Shown: piece after piece, positions 26,979-35,914 of the stretch
How the letters are laid out: every line of letters starts with the position of its first letter
Position numbering within the stretch: position 1 is the first letter of the stretch
DNA from: Salimicrobium humidisoli
GTDB lineage: Bacteria > Bacillota > Bacilli > Bacillales > Halobacillaceae
Direction: 5' to 3'
Assembly (NCBI RefSeq): GCF_002295105.1
Contig: NZ_NSGH01000012.1
Location: 27,923 to 91,922, forward strand
Length of the DNA: 64,000 bases
Program-made: the position numbers and the translations under genes
Notes under the pieces: model-generated
The model's database searches: none
The model's input: only the letters and a program-made list of their open reading frames with translations
Told to the model about the DNA's origin: nothing

Positions 26979-27081
26979 TCTGTATTAATAACGTCGCATC
27001 ATAAACATACCGGACAATATAGTGCGGCGCAGCCGGGCTGGTTTAAACACATTACAGACATTTCCCTATGTATATTTCCCA

Positions 27082-27105
27082 CAAAAAAAAGCCTGTATTC
27101 AGACT
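27082..27105 (-). terminator. Terminator of fni overlapping its stop codon
   Basis: Minus-strand AGTCTG, loop AATA, CAGGCT followed by eight T residues. The first arm includes the last sense codon and the TGA stop of fni, an economical arrangement. Confidence 0.75.
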
Positions 27106-28112
27106 CCTTTTTGGCTGATCCAATTTTTTGTTTCCCCATGCAGGATGTAAGGCTTTCCTTTCAGTTGCTCCACTTTTTCGCATCCGAGAATCATCATCAC
27201 CGATTTCAGCTCGTGGTGGATCAGGTCTATCTTCCCACGCAGTGCCGATTCGCCATCTTCCATCAATGTTTTCAAAATAGGACCCGCCATACCGAACGCC
27301 TTTGCTCCCAGTACCAGAGCTTTCGCTCCGTCCACGCCGGAACGTATACCTCCGGAAGCGATGATATGTTCCGCCTCCAGACTGTGCAATATGGAAACAG
27401 GTGTCGGGATACCCCAGGAATGGAAGCTGTCCATGCTATTATCCCTTCGTTCATTCTCCACTTTAGAGAAATTGGTGCCTCCCTTGCCTCCTACATCGAC
27501 GTAGCGGCATCCGAGTGCCTGCAGTTCTTTCACCGTTTCTCCGGACATCCCGAAGCCTACTTCTTTCACTATGACCGGGACAGGAGACTCCGAGATCACT
27601 CTTCTGATATTTTCTATTCGGAATGAGAAATCCCTGTCCCCTTCCGGCATGACGACTTCCTGCACAGTATTCAGATGAATCTGGAGGGCATCTGCGCGTA
27701 ACATCTCTATGGCGACTTCCGCGTCTTCCCACGTAGCTTCGCTTCCTACGTTTGCAAAGATGACGCCATCAGGGTTCACTTCGCGAACCACTTCATATGT
27801 TTTACGTTCATCCCTGTCTTTAATAGCGGCCATCTGAGAACCGACTGCCATGGCAATATTTTTTTCACCGGCAATTTCAGCCAGCTTTCTGTTTATTTCT
27901 TTCGTCTTTTCACCACCGCCACCTGTCATCGCATTCACAAAAAGAGGGGAACTTACATTAAGCTCCCCCAGTTGAACAGAAATATCCAGTTGCTCCCAAT
28001 CCAGTTTGGCCAGGCTCCGGTGTACAATATCCACTTCATCGAAATAATGTACCGGCCCTTCGGAATGGTTAAGAGCATGGCGGATGTGATCCAACTTGCG
28101 CTCTGATCTCAT
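27099..28112 (-). CDS. fni: Isopentenyl-diphosphate delta-isomerase, type 2 (FMN)
   Basis: Fni interconverts isopentenyl and dimethylallyl diphosphate using FMN and NADPH. Family marks seen: MTGGGGEKTKEIN near residue 55-70, the KEVGFGMS strand, GGKGGTNF and the phosphate-binding ASGGIRSG. ATG 28112 is chosen (337 residues) because GGAGGTGGAAGG precedes it; the frame runs open to 28175. Product feeds heptaprenyl diphosphate synthesis (hepS/hepT) in this window. Confidence 0.95.
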   Translation of the reverse strand: MRSERKLDHIRHALNHSEGPVHYFDEVDIVHRSLAKLDWEQLDISVQLGELNVSSPLFVNAMTGGGGEKTKEINRKLAEIAGEKNIAMAVGSQMAAIKDRDERKTYEVVREVNPDGVIFANVGSEATWEDAEVAIEMLRADALQIHLNTVQEVVMPEGDRDFSFRIENIRRVISESPVPVIVKEVGFGMSGETVKELQALGCRYVDVGGKGGTNFSKVENERRDNSMDSFHSWGIPTPVSILHSLEAEHIIASGGIRSGVDGAKALVLGAKAFGMAGPILKTLMEDGESALRGKIDLIHHELKSVMMILGCEKVEQLKGKPYILHGETKNWISQKGV

Positions 28113-28133
28113 CCTTCCACCTCCGGCTGCATA

Positions 28134-28200
28134 CAAAGGAAAAAGGCAGGAAAAACAGTGCGTTAATAGACGCACGTTTCTCTTTCCTGCTTTTTTTCCG
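28134..28200 (-). terminator. Long hairpin terminator after the S1-domain gene
   Basis: AAAGGCAGGAAA and TTTCCTGCTTT enclose a second stem (GTGCGT/ACGCAC); both strands have T-rich tails. It ends the S1-domain gene and insulates fni. Confidence 0.85.
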
Positions 28201-28204
28201 CTGA

Positions 28205-29347
28205 TTATTTTTTATATTTATCCAGTTGATCACCAATCATATCGCTTAATGAGAACCCACCGGAATCTTCTTCTTTTTGATAGGATTCAACTTCTTTTCT
28301 CTGGTTGTCTTCATCAAGTTCTTTGATACTCAAGGAAAGGCGCTTCTGATTCTCGTCCACGTCAAGAACTTTAACGTTCACCGTTTCCCCTTCTTCCAGA
28401 ACTTCCTGAGGGTTGGCGATGTGACGGGTCGAAATTTGGGAAATGTGCACAAGTCCCTCTACGCCCGGCAGGACTTCCACGAAAGCTCCAAAGTTGACGA
28501 GACGCTGTACTGTACCTTCCAGTACGTCACCCTGACTCACTTTGTCGCCGATATTTTCCCATGGTCCCGGCTGTGTTTCTTTCAGCGAGAGGGAAATCCT
28601 TTCGTTATCGCGATCCACCGAAAGAACTTTGACATTGATCTTCTGCCCTTCTTCGACCACGTCAGACGCTTTGTTTACGTGTTCGTGGGAAAGCTGGGAG
28701 ATGTGTACGAGTCCGTCGATGCCACCCAGATTTACGAAAGCTCCAAAATCGGTAAGACGCTGTACTGTACCTTCTACGACCTGTCCGGCTTCAAGAGACT
28801 GGAGAACATTCTGTTTCTGTTCTTTCTCTTCACCCTCGACTACCGCACGGTGGGAAAGGATGACTCTGTTCTGTTCACGATCCAGCTCCACTACTTTCAG
28901 GCTGAGTTCTTTACCTTTGTAGTCTTCGAAATCTTCCACGTAGTATGTTTCTACGAGTGAAGCAGGGATAAACCCTCGCAGGCCGATATCAACGACAAGG
29001 CCGCCTTTTACTACGTCCTGGACTTCCGCGTTGAAGATTTCTTCATTTTCATATTTGGTCTCTAGATCTTCCCACGCTTTATCTGCATCTACTGCACGCT
29101 TGGAGAGGACGATTTCGTCATCTTCCACTTTTTTGACTTTCAGAGTGATGTCATCGCCTTCTTTTACAGCATCTGAAGCTGTTTCAATGTGCAGGCTGGA
29201 CAGTTCACTGATAGGAACGATCCCTTCAACTTTATATCCTACGTCTACGAGGACCTGTTTGTCCTCTACTTTGACGACTTTCCCCGTTACGAGATCACCT
29301 TCGTTAAATTCTTTCATTCCAGAAATTTCTTGATTCATTTCATCCAT
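28205..29347 (-). CDS. ypfD: S1-domain RNA-binding protein (YpfD, ribosomal protein S1 homologue)
   Basis: Four S1 (OB-fold) repeats of about 70 residues fill the protein; the third and fourth contain the near-identical signatures TDFGAFVNLGGIDGLVHISQ and VNFGAFVEVLPGVEGLVHISQ. This is the short S1 homologue of low-GC Gram-positives, not shown to be essential for translation as E. coli S1 is. ATG 29347 (380 residues) follows AAGGAGG by 10 bases; the upstream open frame to 29428 would put that ribosome site inside the coding region. The protein is very acidic. Confidence 0.93.
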   Translation of the reverse strand: MDEMNQEISGMKEFNEGDLVTGKVVKVEDKQVLVDVGYKVEGIVPISELSSLHIETASDAVKEGDDITLKVKKVEDDEIVLSKRAVDADKAWEDLETKYENEEIFNAEVQDVVKGGLVVDIGLRGFIPASLVETYYVEDFEDYKGKELSLKVVELDREQNRVILSHRAVVEGEEKEQKQNVLQSLEAGQVVEGTVQRLTDFGAFVNLGGIDGLVHISQLSHEHVNKASDVVEEGQKINVKVLSVDRDNERISLSLKETQPGPWENIGDKVSQGDVLEGTVQRLVNFGAFVEVLPGVEGLVHISQISTRHIANPQEVLEEGETVNVKVLDVDENQKRLSLSIKELDEDNQRKEVESYQKEEDSGGFSLSDMIGDQLDKYKK

Positions 29348-29450
29348 ACTGAGACTACCTCCTTCAAATTCCGACACAACTTTGTCATTATTAAAAATAT
29401 CCTTTTGTTTAACTTCTAATATTTGCACGATTTTGTCAAGCGATAGACGC

Positions 29451-30035
29451 TTATTGTTGATGAAATTTATACAAATGTCTGATTCTTTCCATGATATAAT
29501 CCGTCACTTCTTTTGCGCTTGACTTGTTTTCCCTAAAAGACGTCAGATCAATCGGTTCCCCGTAGGCTACTTTAAGTCTTCTCCCCGGTTTGTAGGGACC
29601 TATGATAGCGCAGGGGACCACTACCGCTTCCGAACGCAGTGCAAAAAAACCGAGACCGGTCAGACCCTCTCCGATTTCGCCTGTCCGCTGTCTTGATCCT
29701 TCAGGAAACAGACCGAGAACCTCTCCCTGACTTAAAATGTTAAGACCGTTTCTTAGAGCGTTTCTGTCTCTCATTCCTCTTTTTATAGGAAAAGCGTGAA
29801 TGTTATTCAATAGAGAACCGAGCACCTTCTTTTCGAACAATTCCTCCTTAGCCATGAAATGGATAGTACGGGGAGAAGTGATTCCCACTACCGGAGGATC
29901 GAAGTTGGAAATGTGATTGGAACATATAATTACCGGTCCCTCTTTCGGAATGTTCCCTTTTCCCACGACTTTAATCCTGTATAAGGGGTAAAGAATGACT
30001 GAGACCAGACTTCTGGCCAGTTTGTAAAGCTTCAT
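29451..30035 (-). CDS. plsC: 1-acyl-sn-glycerol-3-phosphate acyltransferase
   Basis: PlsC adds the second acyl chain to make phosphatidic acid at the membrane. The HX4D motif is SNHISNFD with H41 and D46, and the second acyltransferase motif FPEGSRQRTG is intact. A hydrophobic N-terminus (about residues 8-20) suits peripheral membrane binding. At 194 residues it is the short form. It overlaps the cmk stop by four bases (ATGA). Confidence 0.94.
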   Translation of the reverse strand: MKLYKLARSLVSVILYPLYRIKVVGKGNIPKEGPVIICSNHISNFDPPVVGITSPRTIHFMAKEELFEKKVLGSLLNNIHAFPIKRGMRDRNALRNGLNILSQGEVLGLFPEGSRQRTGEIGEGLTGLGFFALRSEAVVVPCAIIGPYKPGRRLKVAYGEPIDLTSFRENKSSAKEVTDYIMERIRHLYKFHQQ

Positions 30036-30712
30036 CGGGTCTTCACCCTTTCGTTGACAAGATCCAATATTCGCTCGACCACATTATCAATGGACAATGA
30101 TGTAGTATCCACTTCCACAGCGTCTTTCGCTTTGACGAGGGGAGATGCGGTCCTGGTGGAATCGATGTCGTCTCTCCGTTTGATCTCCTCCATCAGCACC
30201 TCAAGATCACTCTCGTATCCGGAACGCTTGTTTTCTTCATATCTTCGTCTTGCTCTTTCTTCCACCGAGGCGATCATAAAAATTTTCAGGTCCGCCTCAG
30301 GGATAACCTTCGTTCCTATATCCCTTCCGTCCATCACTACATTCTGTCCGGCTATCATCTTCTGCTGTCTGTTGACCATTTCGATCCTCACTTCCGGATA
30401 ACTGGAAACGGCCGAGACGTGTCTTGTAACCTCATCCGTACGTATTTCTTTCGTAATTTCTTCTCCGTTTACGAAGACAAGCTGACCTTCATCCGTCTGC
30501 TCAAATTGAATGTCACATTTCATCAGCACTTCCAGCACTTCTTTCTCAGAAGAAAGATCCGCCCCCTCCTTTATCGTTTTAAGCGTCAGCGCTCTGTACA
30601 TCGCGCCGGTATCGACGTATATGTAGGTAAGAGCGTGAGCCACTTTCCTGGCCACTGTACTTTTTCCGGCGGCTGCCGGACCATCAATAGCTATTGAAAC
30701 TGTATCACACAT
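30032..30712 (-). CDS. cmk: Cytidylate kinase
   Basis: Cmk phosphorylates CMP and dCMP. The P-loop GPAAAGKST (about residues 10-18), the AMYRALTL and VMDGRDIGTKV segments and the lid RRYEENKRSG are canonical; 226 residues. It is first of the cmk-plsC pair. The order cmk, plsC, S1 protein is conserved in Bacillus. Confidence 0.97.
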   Translation of the reverse strand: MCDTVSIAIDGPAAAGKSTVARKVAHALTYIYVDTGAMYRALTLKTIKEGADLSSEKEVLEVLMKCDIQFEQTDEGQLVFVNGEEITKEIRTDEVTRHVSAVSSYPEVRIEMVNRQQKMIAGQNVVMDGRDIGTKVIPEADLKIFMIASVEERARRRYEENKRSGYESDLEVLMEEIKRRDDIDSTRTASPLVKAKDAVEVDTTSLSIDNVVERILDLVNERVKTR

Positions 30713-30773
30713 AAGTCCTTCCTCCGTTCACTTTTATAGTACTGTGTCAGAATAACACAGAACTATCACCTAT

Positions 30774-31415
30774 TCACTTGTACTCCATGTTTTTCATGTA
30801 TCTTTGCTGTTCAAACCCATATTTTATAATTGTCTGTCTGTCTTTTTCGGCAAGTCCTTCAAACTTGACTGAAATAATCCCCGGTGTCGACCCTCTCGGT
30901 TCCGCCTGACGAATAATGACAGCTTCCGTCTCTACATAGTTGTACCCGCCCGAATTCATAGGTAAAACCATCGTGACATATATGTGCTGCCCTTTGTTGA
31001 ATTGAGCGTCGGCAGGCTGTACGAAAGCTGCACCTCCTCCACTGAGATCAGCGGTTACCGTATGGTAGTTATGGTCTTTCGTATTGATGGCAACGTCGAC
31101 GGAAGTTTTCGTCCTTACGTATCTTCTCCGCTGAATCCTTTTGAGGAACTCCTGTCCCGGGAAGGTAATCTCCAGAACGGGGATAGTCAGCTTCTTCCTG
31201 GACACCACCTGTGTCTCGAACTGATAGACTGCGGCGTCTTTACCTACATAGCTTCCTTTAAATTCGGTCCCCTCCAGAAAAAAAGAGATTTTTCTTGTTT
31301 CGCTGTGGACAGGGTAATCGACATAGAGCTTTTCTTTCTCCACTTCCTGCACTTTACAGTAAAACTCTTCATTTTCTTCTGCAGTCAAAACCAGTTCTGT
31401 TCCAACTTCAATCAT
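30774..31415 (-). CDS. ypfA: PilZ-domain c-di-GMP receptor YpfA (flagellar brake)
   Basis: An N-terminal YcgR-like domain (residues 1-95) precedes a PilZ domain with the c-di-GMP motif RRRYVRTKT (about 96-104) and DLSGGGAAF (about 123). In B. subtilis YpfA (also MotI/DgrA) inhibits flagellar motor rotation when bound to c-di-GMP. The gene has an excellent site (GGTGGAGGTCA). In B. subtilis the germination genes ypeB and sleB lie upstream of it; they are absent and prsW comes directly next. Confidence 0.92.
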   Translation of the reverse strand: MIEVGTELVLTAEENEEFYCKVQEVEKEKLYVDYPVHSETRKISFFLEGTEFKGSYVGKDAAVYQFETQVVSRKKLTIPVLEITFPGQEFLKRIQRRRYVRTKTSVDVAINTKDHNYHTVTADLSGGGAAFVQPADAQFNKGQHIYVTMVLPMNSGGYNYVETEAVIIRQAEPRGSTPGIISVKFEGLAEKDRQTIIKYGFEQQRYMKNMEYK

Positions 31416-31521
31416 TGACCTCCACCCTTTCTGAGCCCTTAGTACTAATATTATCGCAAATAAGTAGCGTAAATAGAAGTTAAAAATGATAAAAAATTAC
31501 TTTTCTAGTACAAAAAGGCTA

Positions 31522-32196
31522 CTATCCCTGAAGATGATGAGTATTTGCAAGCTTGATCAGCTGGAAACCCACTACCCACAGAATCACCATGAAAGGGAGG
31601 AGGCTGTACAGCCATGCGGGTAAACTCACCATGTACCCGTAGGATCCGTGGAGAAGAGCCGGGATCACGAGAGCGAAAGCTATACACCATTTCTTTCTGT
31701 CTGTACGGAATTTCGCTTTCCCCATGTAATAACCCATGATCAAACCGAACAGGGCGTGGGAGGACACCGGGAATACCGCACGCAGAAATGCTATTTCTAT
31801 ACCGTTCGAAAAGATATAAATTATATTTTCCACAGTGGCGAACCCGAGACTCAAAGATACTCCGTAAATGATTCCATCGTAGTGGTGATCGAAGTTTTCG
31901 TGTTTGAAAACGATAAATAAAAAAAAGAACCATTTAAAGAATTCTTCAAGAAAGCCTGCCGACAAAAACGGTTTCCATACCGTTCCCGTTAAATACTGTT
32001 CCTGTTCGATCCCGTACTGAACAAACATGATTGGGAAAACTAACAGACACCCGACGATGAACACCCGGATAATAAGAGAGAGCGGCTCCAGTTCCATTTT
32101 TTTATTTAAATATATATATGTCATAAGCGCTATTATCGGCGCGACTGCAGTAATCAGTAATGCCAAATTCAATGCCCCGCTTTCCATTCCTTCCAT
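31522..32196 (-). CDS. prsW: Membrane protease PrsW
   Basis: PrsW makes the first cut in anti-sigma factor RsiW, activating sigma-W against envelope stress in B. subtilis. The protein is hydrophobic with about seven helices and has the catalytic Glu pair EEFFK (E84, E85), VENIIYI and SSHALFG, the three conserved motifs of the family. It is 224 residues long. It is divergent from ansA with only 59 bases between the start codons, so the two promoters must overlap. Confidence 0.94.
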   Translation of the reverse strand: MEGMESGALNLALLITAVAPIIALMTYIYLNKKMELEPLSLIIRVFIVGCLLVFPIMFVQYGIEQEQYLTGTVWKPFLSAGFLEEFFKWFFFLFIVFKHENFDHHYDGIIYGVSLSLGFATVENIIYIFSNGIEIAFLRAVFPVSSHALFGLIMGYYMGKAKFRTDRKKWCIAFALVIPALLHGSYGYMVSLPAWLYSLLPFMVILWVVGFQLIKLANTHHLQG

Positions 32197-32255
32197 TTCA
32201 TATTATCATGAGATGACAGGAAAAGGTAGAGACTATGGGAGATGGAGGTACACAG

Positions 32256-33224
32256 ATGAAAAACATACTGATTATCCATACAGGCGGCACGATTTCGATG
32301 GAGGAAAACACCAGTACCGGTGAAGTGAATACTACTTCGGAACACCCGTTATCCGAAGCGACGAAACACTTGAAACACATAGCCAACATCACCGATGAAG
32401 CTGCGTTTCACGTTCCTTCCCCTCACATGCAGCCCCGCCACATGCTTCAGCTTGGACAGCTGATCCATGAACGGTTCACCGAGAAGAAGTTCGATGGAAT
32501 AGTCGTTACTCACGGAACAGATACACTTGAAGAGACTGCATATTTCCTTGACCTGTTTCTGCAGACGAGAAAGCCCGTCATCGTTACGGGAGCTATGCGA
32601 AGCGCTAATGAGATTGGGGCGGACGGCCTGTACAACCTGATCACTGCCGTCCGGGTAGCAAGCAGCGATGAGGCGCACGAAAAAGGAACGCTCGTAGTTA
32701 TGAATGACGAGATACATACTGCTAAAAGTGTAACCAAAACTTCCACAAGTAACGTTGCTACGTTTCAGAGCCCCCAGTACGGCCCGATAGGTATTACGAC
32801 TAAACAGGAAGTTTTCTTTCACCATAAAATCACTTACAGAGAAGCTTACCCTGTACAACAACTGTCTAAAAACGTCGTTCTGCTGAAAGTATACGCCGGT
32901 ATGGACGGCTCCATTATCGATTCCCTGCTGGACTCCCGGGTGGATGGTCTCGTAATTGAAGCTTTAGGACAGGGGAATGTTCCGCCTTCCATGATCGGTT
33001 CGCTTACGGCAGCAGTAGAAGCAGGGGTGCCCGTGCTTGTTGTATCCCGTTGTTACCAGGGATTCGTCCAGCCCACTTACGCTTACGAAGGCGGCGGGAA
33101 GCACCTTGAAGATATCGGTTTGATTTTCGCAAATGGATTAAACGGACCTAAAGCAAGACTAAAATTAATGTTGGCCCTTGAAATGACGAATAACCGGGCA
33201 GAAATCATTTCCATGTTCCAGTAA
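32256..33224 (+). CDS. ansA: L-asparaginase, type I (cytoplasmic)
   Basis: The enzyme hydrolyses asparagine to aspartate and ammonia. The nucleophile motif HTGGTIS is near residue 8-14 and the second threonine motif VVTHGTDTLEETA near 82-94; GAMRSANEIGADG follows. No signal peptide is present, consistent with the cytoplasmic type. ATG 32256 (322 residues) is preceded by GGAGGTACACAG, so the in-frame ATG at 32235 is rejected. Confidence 0.94.
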   Translation: MKNILIIHTGGTISMEENTSTGEVNTTSEHPLSEATKHLKHIANITDEAAFHVPSPHMQPRHMLQLGQLIHERFTEKKFDGIVVTHGTDTLEETAYFLDLFLQTRKPVIVTGAMRSANEIGADGLYNLITAVRVASSDEAHEKGTLVVMNDEIHTAKSVTKTSTSNVATFQSPQYGPIGITTKQEVFFHHKITYREAYPVQQLSKNVVLLKVYAGMDGSIIDSLLDSRVDGLVIEALGQGNVPPSMIGSLTAAVEAGVPVLVVSRCYQGFVQPTYAYEGGGKHLEDIGLIFANGLNGPKARLKLMLALEMTNNRAEIISMFQ

Positions 33225-33242
33225 ATATAGAAGCACTGAAAA

Positions 33243-33286
33243 TCCCCCCTCGGAAACCGGACTCTCCGCTTTCCGAGGGGGGTATT
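33243..33286 (+). terminator. Terminator of ansA
   Basis: CCCCCCTCGGAAA and TTTCCGAGGGGGG form a 13-bp perfect stem, but the tail (TATTTATG) is only weakly T-rich. Confidence 0.75.
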
Positions 33287-33356
33287 TATGACGGAAGAAG
33301 AATATAATTCTCCACCTCGTTCTATTATGTGACCTGTTCCGGTTTTTCCTGACAGA

Positions 33357-34349
33357 TCAGGTGAGAGGCTCTTTTTCCGTACATATATCTGCAGCGATCT
33401 TTCCTCCGTGCCATCTTCCATTCTCGATAAAGATCTCGTTATTGTTATAACCTGCGGCTATGACCCCGGCTACATACACACCGGATACGTTCGTTTCCAT
33501 AGTCTCTTCGTTAAATACCGGCCGACCCGTCTCTTCATTGATTTCCACACCTATACTTTTGATAAAAGGGTGATCAGGTTTATAACCGGTCATGGCGAAA
33601 GTAAAGTCGTTGGCCCTCGACTTTCTTTCCCCGTTCACCTCATAAACTATTTCGTCATCCGTTATTTCTACAATCTCCGCACCAAATTCCATATTCACGA
33701 TCCCTTTATCCACAAGGGCAGAGAACTGCGGAAGAATCCATGGTTTAATACTTGGAGAATAGTCACCTCCGCGATAAAGCACCGTTACCCTGGCTCCTGC
33801 CTTGACCAGTTCCAAAGCTGCATCCGCTGCCGAGTTTTTCCCTCCGACGACGGCCACTTCTTTATCGAAAAATGGGTGGGCTTCTTTAAAATAATGACTG
33901 ACCTTATCTTTATCCTCACCCGGTACTTTCATATAATTAGGCTGGTCATAATACCCGGTAGCCACCACAAGGTAATCAGCCTGATATTTTCTCTTTTGAT
34001 CCGTCATCTCTCTGTGAGTTTCCAGGACGAAACCATCTTCCGTTTTCTCTACGTGTACTACCTTCTCAAACGTGTTTATTCTGAGATTTTTTCTCTTCGA
34101 CACGCCCCGATAATAAGTCAGCGCTTCGTTTCTGACAGGTTTCTGTCTTTCGGATATGAAGGGTACATCCCCGATCTCCAGTTTTTCACTCGAACTGAAA
34201 AACGTCTGGTGAGTCGGGTAATGGTAAATGGAATGCACTATGTTCCCTTTTTCTAAAATGAGAGGCTCGATCCCTTTTTTCTGCATCTCTATTGCAGTGC
34301 TCATGCCGCAAGGGCCTCCTCCAATAATTATCACTCGTTCCCGTTGCAA
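33357..34349 (-). CDS. ypdA: Bacillithiol disulfide reductase YpdA (BdrA)
   Basis: A flavin-dependent pyridine nucleotide disulfide reductase-like protein: N-terminal FAD motif VIIIGGGPCGM, second nucleotide motif VAVVGGKNSAADAAL, and C-terminal FAD segment VAGVIAAGYNNNEIFIENGR. YpdA/BdrA reduces oxidised bacillithiol with NADPH in Bacillus and Staphylococcus. The likely start is TTG 34349, after AGGGAGTGACGATT, giving 330 residues; no nearer ATG fits. It complements bshA at 3524. Confidence 0.93.
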   Translation of the reverse strand: MQRERVIIIGGGPCGMSTAIEMQKKGIEPLILEKGNIVHSIYHYPTHQTFFSSSEKLEIGDVPFISERQKPVRNEALTYYRGVSKRKNLRINTFEKVVHVEKTEDGFVLETHREMTDQKRKYQADYLVVATGYYDQPNYMKVPGEDKDKVSHYFKEAHPFFDKEVAVVGGKNSAADAALELVKAGARVTVLYRGGDYSPSIKPWILPQFSALVDKGIVNMEFGAEIVEITDDEIVYEVNGERKSRANDFTFAMTGYKPDHPFIKSIGVEINEETGRPVFNEETMETNVSGVYVAGVIAAGYNNNEIFIENGRWHGGKIAADICTEKEPLT

Positions 34350-34436
34350 AATCGTCACTCCCTGTCTGTTATAACTTAGCGGGTTGCACCCGGTACCTAT
34401 CTGCAAAAATGAATAAGCTCCGGATTATAAAATCAC

Positions 34437-34473
34437 CTAAAAAATCTCCTATCAAAATAATGATAGGAGATTT
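34437..34473 (-). terminator. Terminator of the glutamate dehydrogenase gene
   Basis: Minus-strand AAATCTCCTATCA, loop TTATT, TGATAGGAGATTT followed by a T tract. Confidence 0.87.
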
Positions 34474-34489
34474 CCGTTCCAATATCAAC

Positions 34490-35752
34490 TTAAACCCATC
34501 CACGGAACCGGGCGGCTTCCGCCATCTTACGTACCCCGACCATGTAGGCAGCCAGGCGCATGTCCACTCTTCTGGTTTCTGCCGTATTATAGATGTTATC
34601 AAAACCTTTGACGATGACCTGGTGTAATTTCTCTTCCACTTCATCTTCTGTCCAGTAGTATCCCTGATTGTTCTGTACCCATTCAAAATACGATACAGTC
34701 ACACCACCTGCTGAAGCCAGCACGTCAGGGACCAGCAGAATCCCTCTGTCCGAGAGGATTTTCGTACCACCAAGAGTAGTCGGTCCGTTAGCTGCTTCTA
34801 CCACTATGCTCGCCTTAACGTTATGCGCATTTTCTTCGGTGATCTGGTTTTGCACAGCTGCAGGTACCAGTACATCACAGTCGAGCTCAAGAAGCTCTTT
34901 ATTAGTGATAGTGTCATCGAACAGGTTCGTTACCGTACCGAAACTGTCCCTGCGGTCAAGAAGATAATCGATATCAAGTCCTTCCGGGTCATAAAGACCA
35001 CCGAGGGCATCAGAAATACCTACAATTTTCGCACCTTTGTCATACATGAATTTGGCCAGAAAACTGCCGGCGTTCCCGAAACCCTGAACTACGACGCGTG
35101 CTCCTTCGATATCTATCCCTTTTTTCTTCGCAGCTTCGTCGATGCAGATCGTTACACCCTTGGCCGTAGCCGTCTCCCTGCCGTGTGATCCGCCCAGTAC
35201 AATCGGCTTACCCGTAATGAAACCGGGATTGTTGAATTCATCAATCCGGCTGTACTCATCCATCATCCAGGCCATAATCTGGGAGTTTGTAAATACGTCA
35301 GGAGCCGGTATATCTTTTGTCGGACCTACGATTTGACTTATGGCACGGACATATCCACGGCTTACCCCTTCAAGTTCACGGAAGGACATCTCTCTCGGAT
35401 CGCAAATAATACCGCCTTTACCTCCGCCATAGGGAAGATCAACGATACCTGCTTTAAGACTCATCCAGATAGAGAGGGCTTTGACCTCCGTTTCATTGAC
35501 ATCCGGATGAAAGCGCACTCCACCCTTTGTAGGACCGATGGCATCGTTGTGCTGCGATCGGTACCCCGTGAATATCTTTATCGAACCGTCATCCATCCGG
35601 ACAGGTATGCGTACTGTCATCATGCGAACAGGTTCTTTCAGTAACTCATACACTTCTTCCGGATACCCGAGTTTATCAAGGGCATTCTGAATTATAGTTC
35701 TCGTGGAAGTTAACACATTCATATTTTTATCTTCCGGTTTATCGGCTACCAT
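34490..35752 (-). CDS. gudB: NAD-type glutamate dehydrogenase
   Basis: The enzyme interconverts glutamate and 2-oxoglutarate plus ammonia. The catalytic segment SLKAGIVDLPYGGGKGG, the GPTKGGVRFHPDV substrate loop and the NAD-binding VQGFGNAGS are intact in 420 residues. The cryptic 9-base duplication that inactivates gudB in B. subtilis 168 (a doubled VKA) is not present: VKA occurs once, so the enzyme should be active. ATG 35752 is better spaced from AGGGGG than the overlapping GTG at 35755. gudB versus rocG cannot be decided by sequence alone; context favours gudB. Confidence 0.94.
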   Translation of the reverse strand: MVADKPEDKNMNVLTSTRTIIQNALDKLGYPEEVYELLKEPVRMMTVRIPVRMDDGSIKIFTGYRSQHNDAIGPTKGGVRFHPDVNETEVKALSIWMSLKAGIVDLPYGGGKGGIICDPREMSFRELEGVSRGYVRAISQIVGPTKDIPAPDVFTNSQIMAWMMDEYSRIDEFNNPGFITGKPIVLGGSHGRETATAKGVTICIDEAAKKKGIDIEGARVVVQGFGNAGSFLAKFMYDKGAKIVGISDALGGLYDPEGLDIDYLLDRRDSFGTVTNLFDDTITNKELLELDCDVLVPAAVQNQITEENAHNVKASIVVEAANGPTTLGGTKILSDRGILLVPDVLASAGGVTVSYFEWVQNNQGYYWTEDEVEEKLHQVIVKGFDNIYNTAETRRVDMRLAAYMVGVRKMAEAARFRGWV

Positions 35753-35883
35753 CACTAAACCCCCTATATGAAAATCATCACGTCATCAGTGAATAGTATA
35801 CACTCATTCAGCGGGATTGAAAAGGAACCTTTTCTTCCCCGTCGAAAGAACTCCCGTGTCGGGTAAGCGTTTTCATAATTCGG

Positions 35884-35914
35884 GAAAAATTCTGCACTCA
35901 GAAGAATGCAGAAA
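35884..35914 (-). terminator. Terminator overlapping the end of mecB
   Basis: Minus-strand TTCTGCA, loop, TGCAGAA followed by TTTTT. The first arm codes for the last residues of the upstream gene and the TGA lies in the loop. Confidence 0.72.

Noticed and set aside
33408..34256. A 282-codon plus-strand frame
   Set aside because: Antisense shadow of ypdA; composition and lack of start context do not support a gene.
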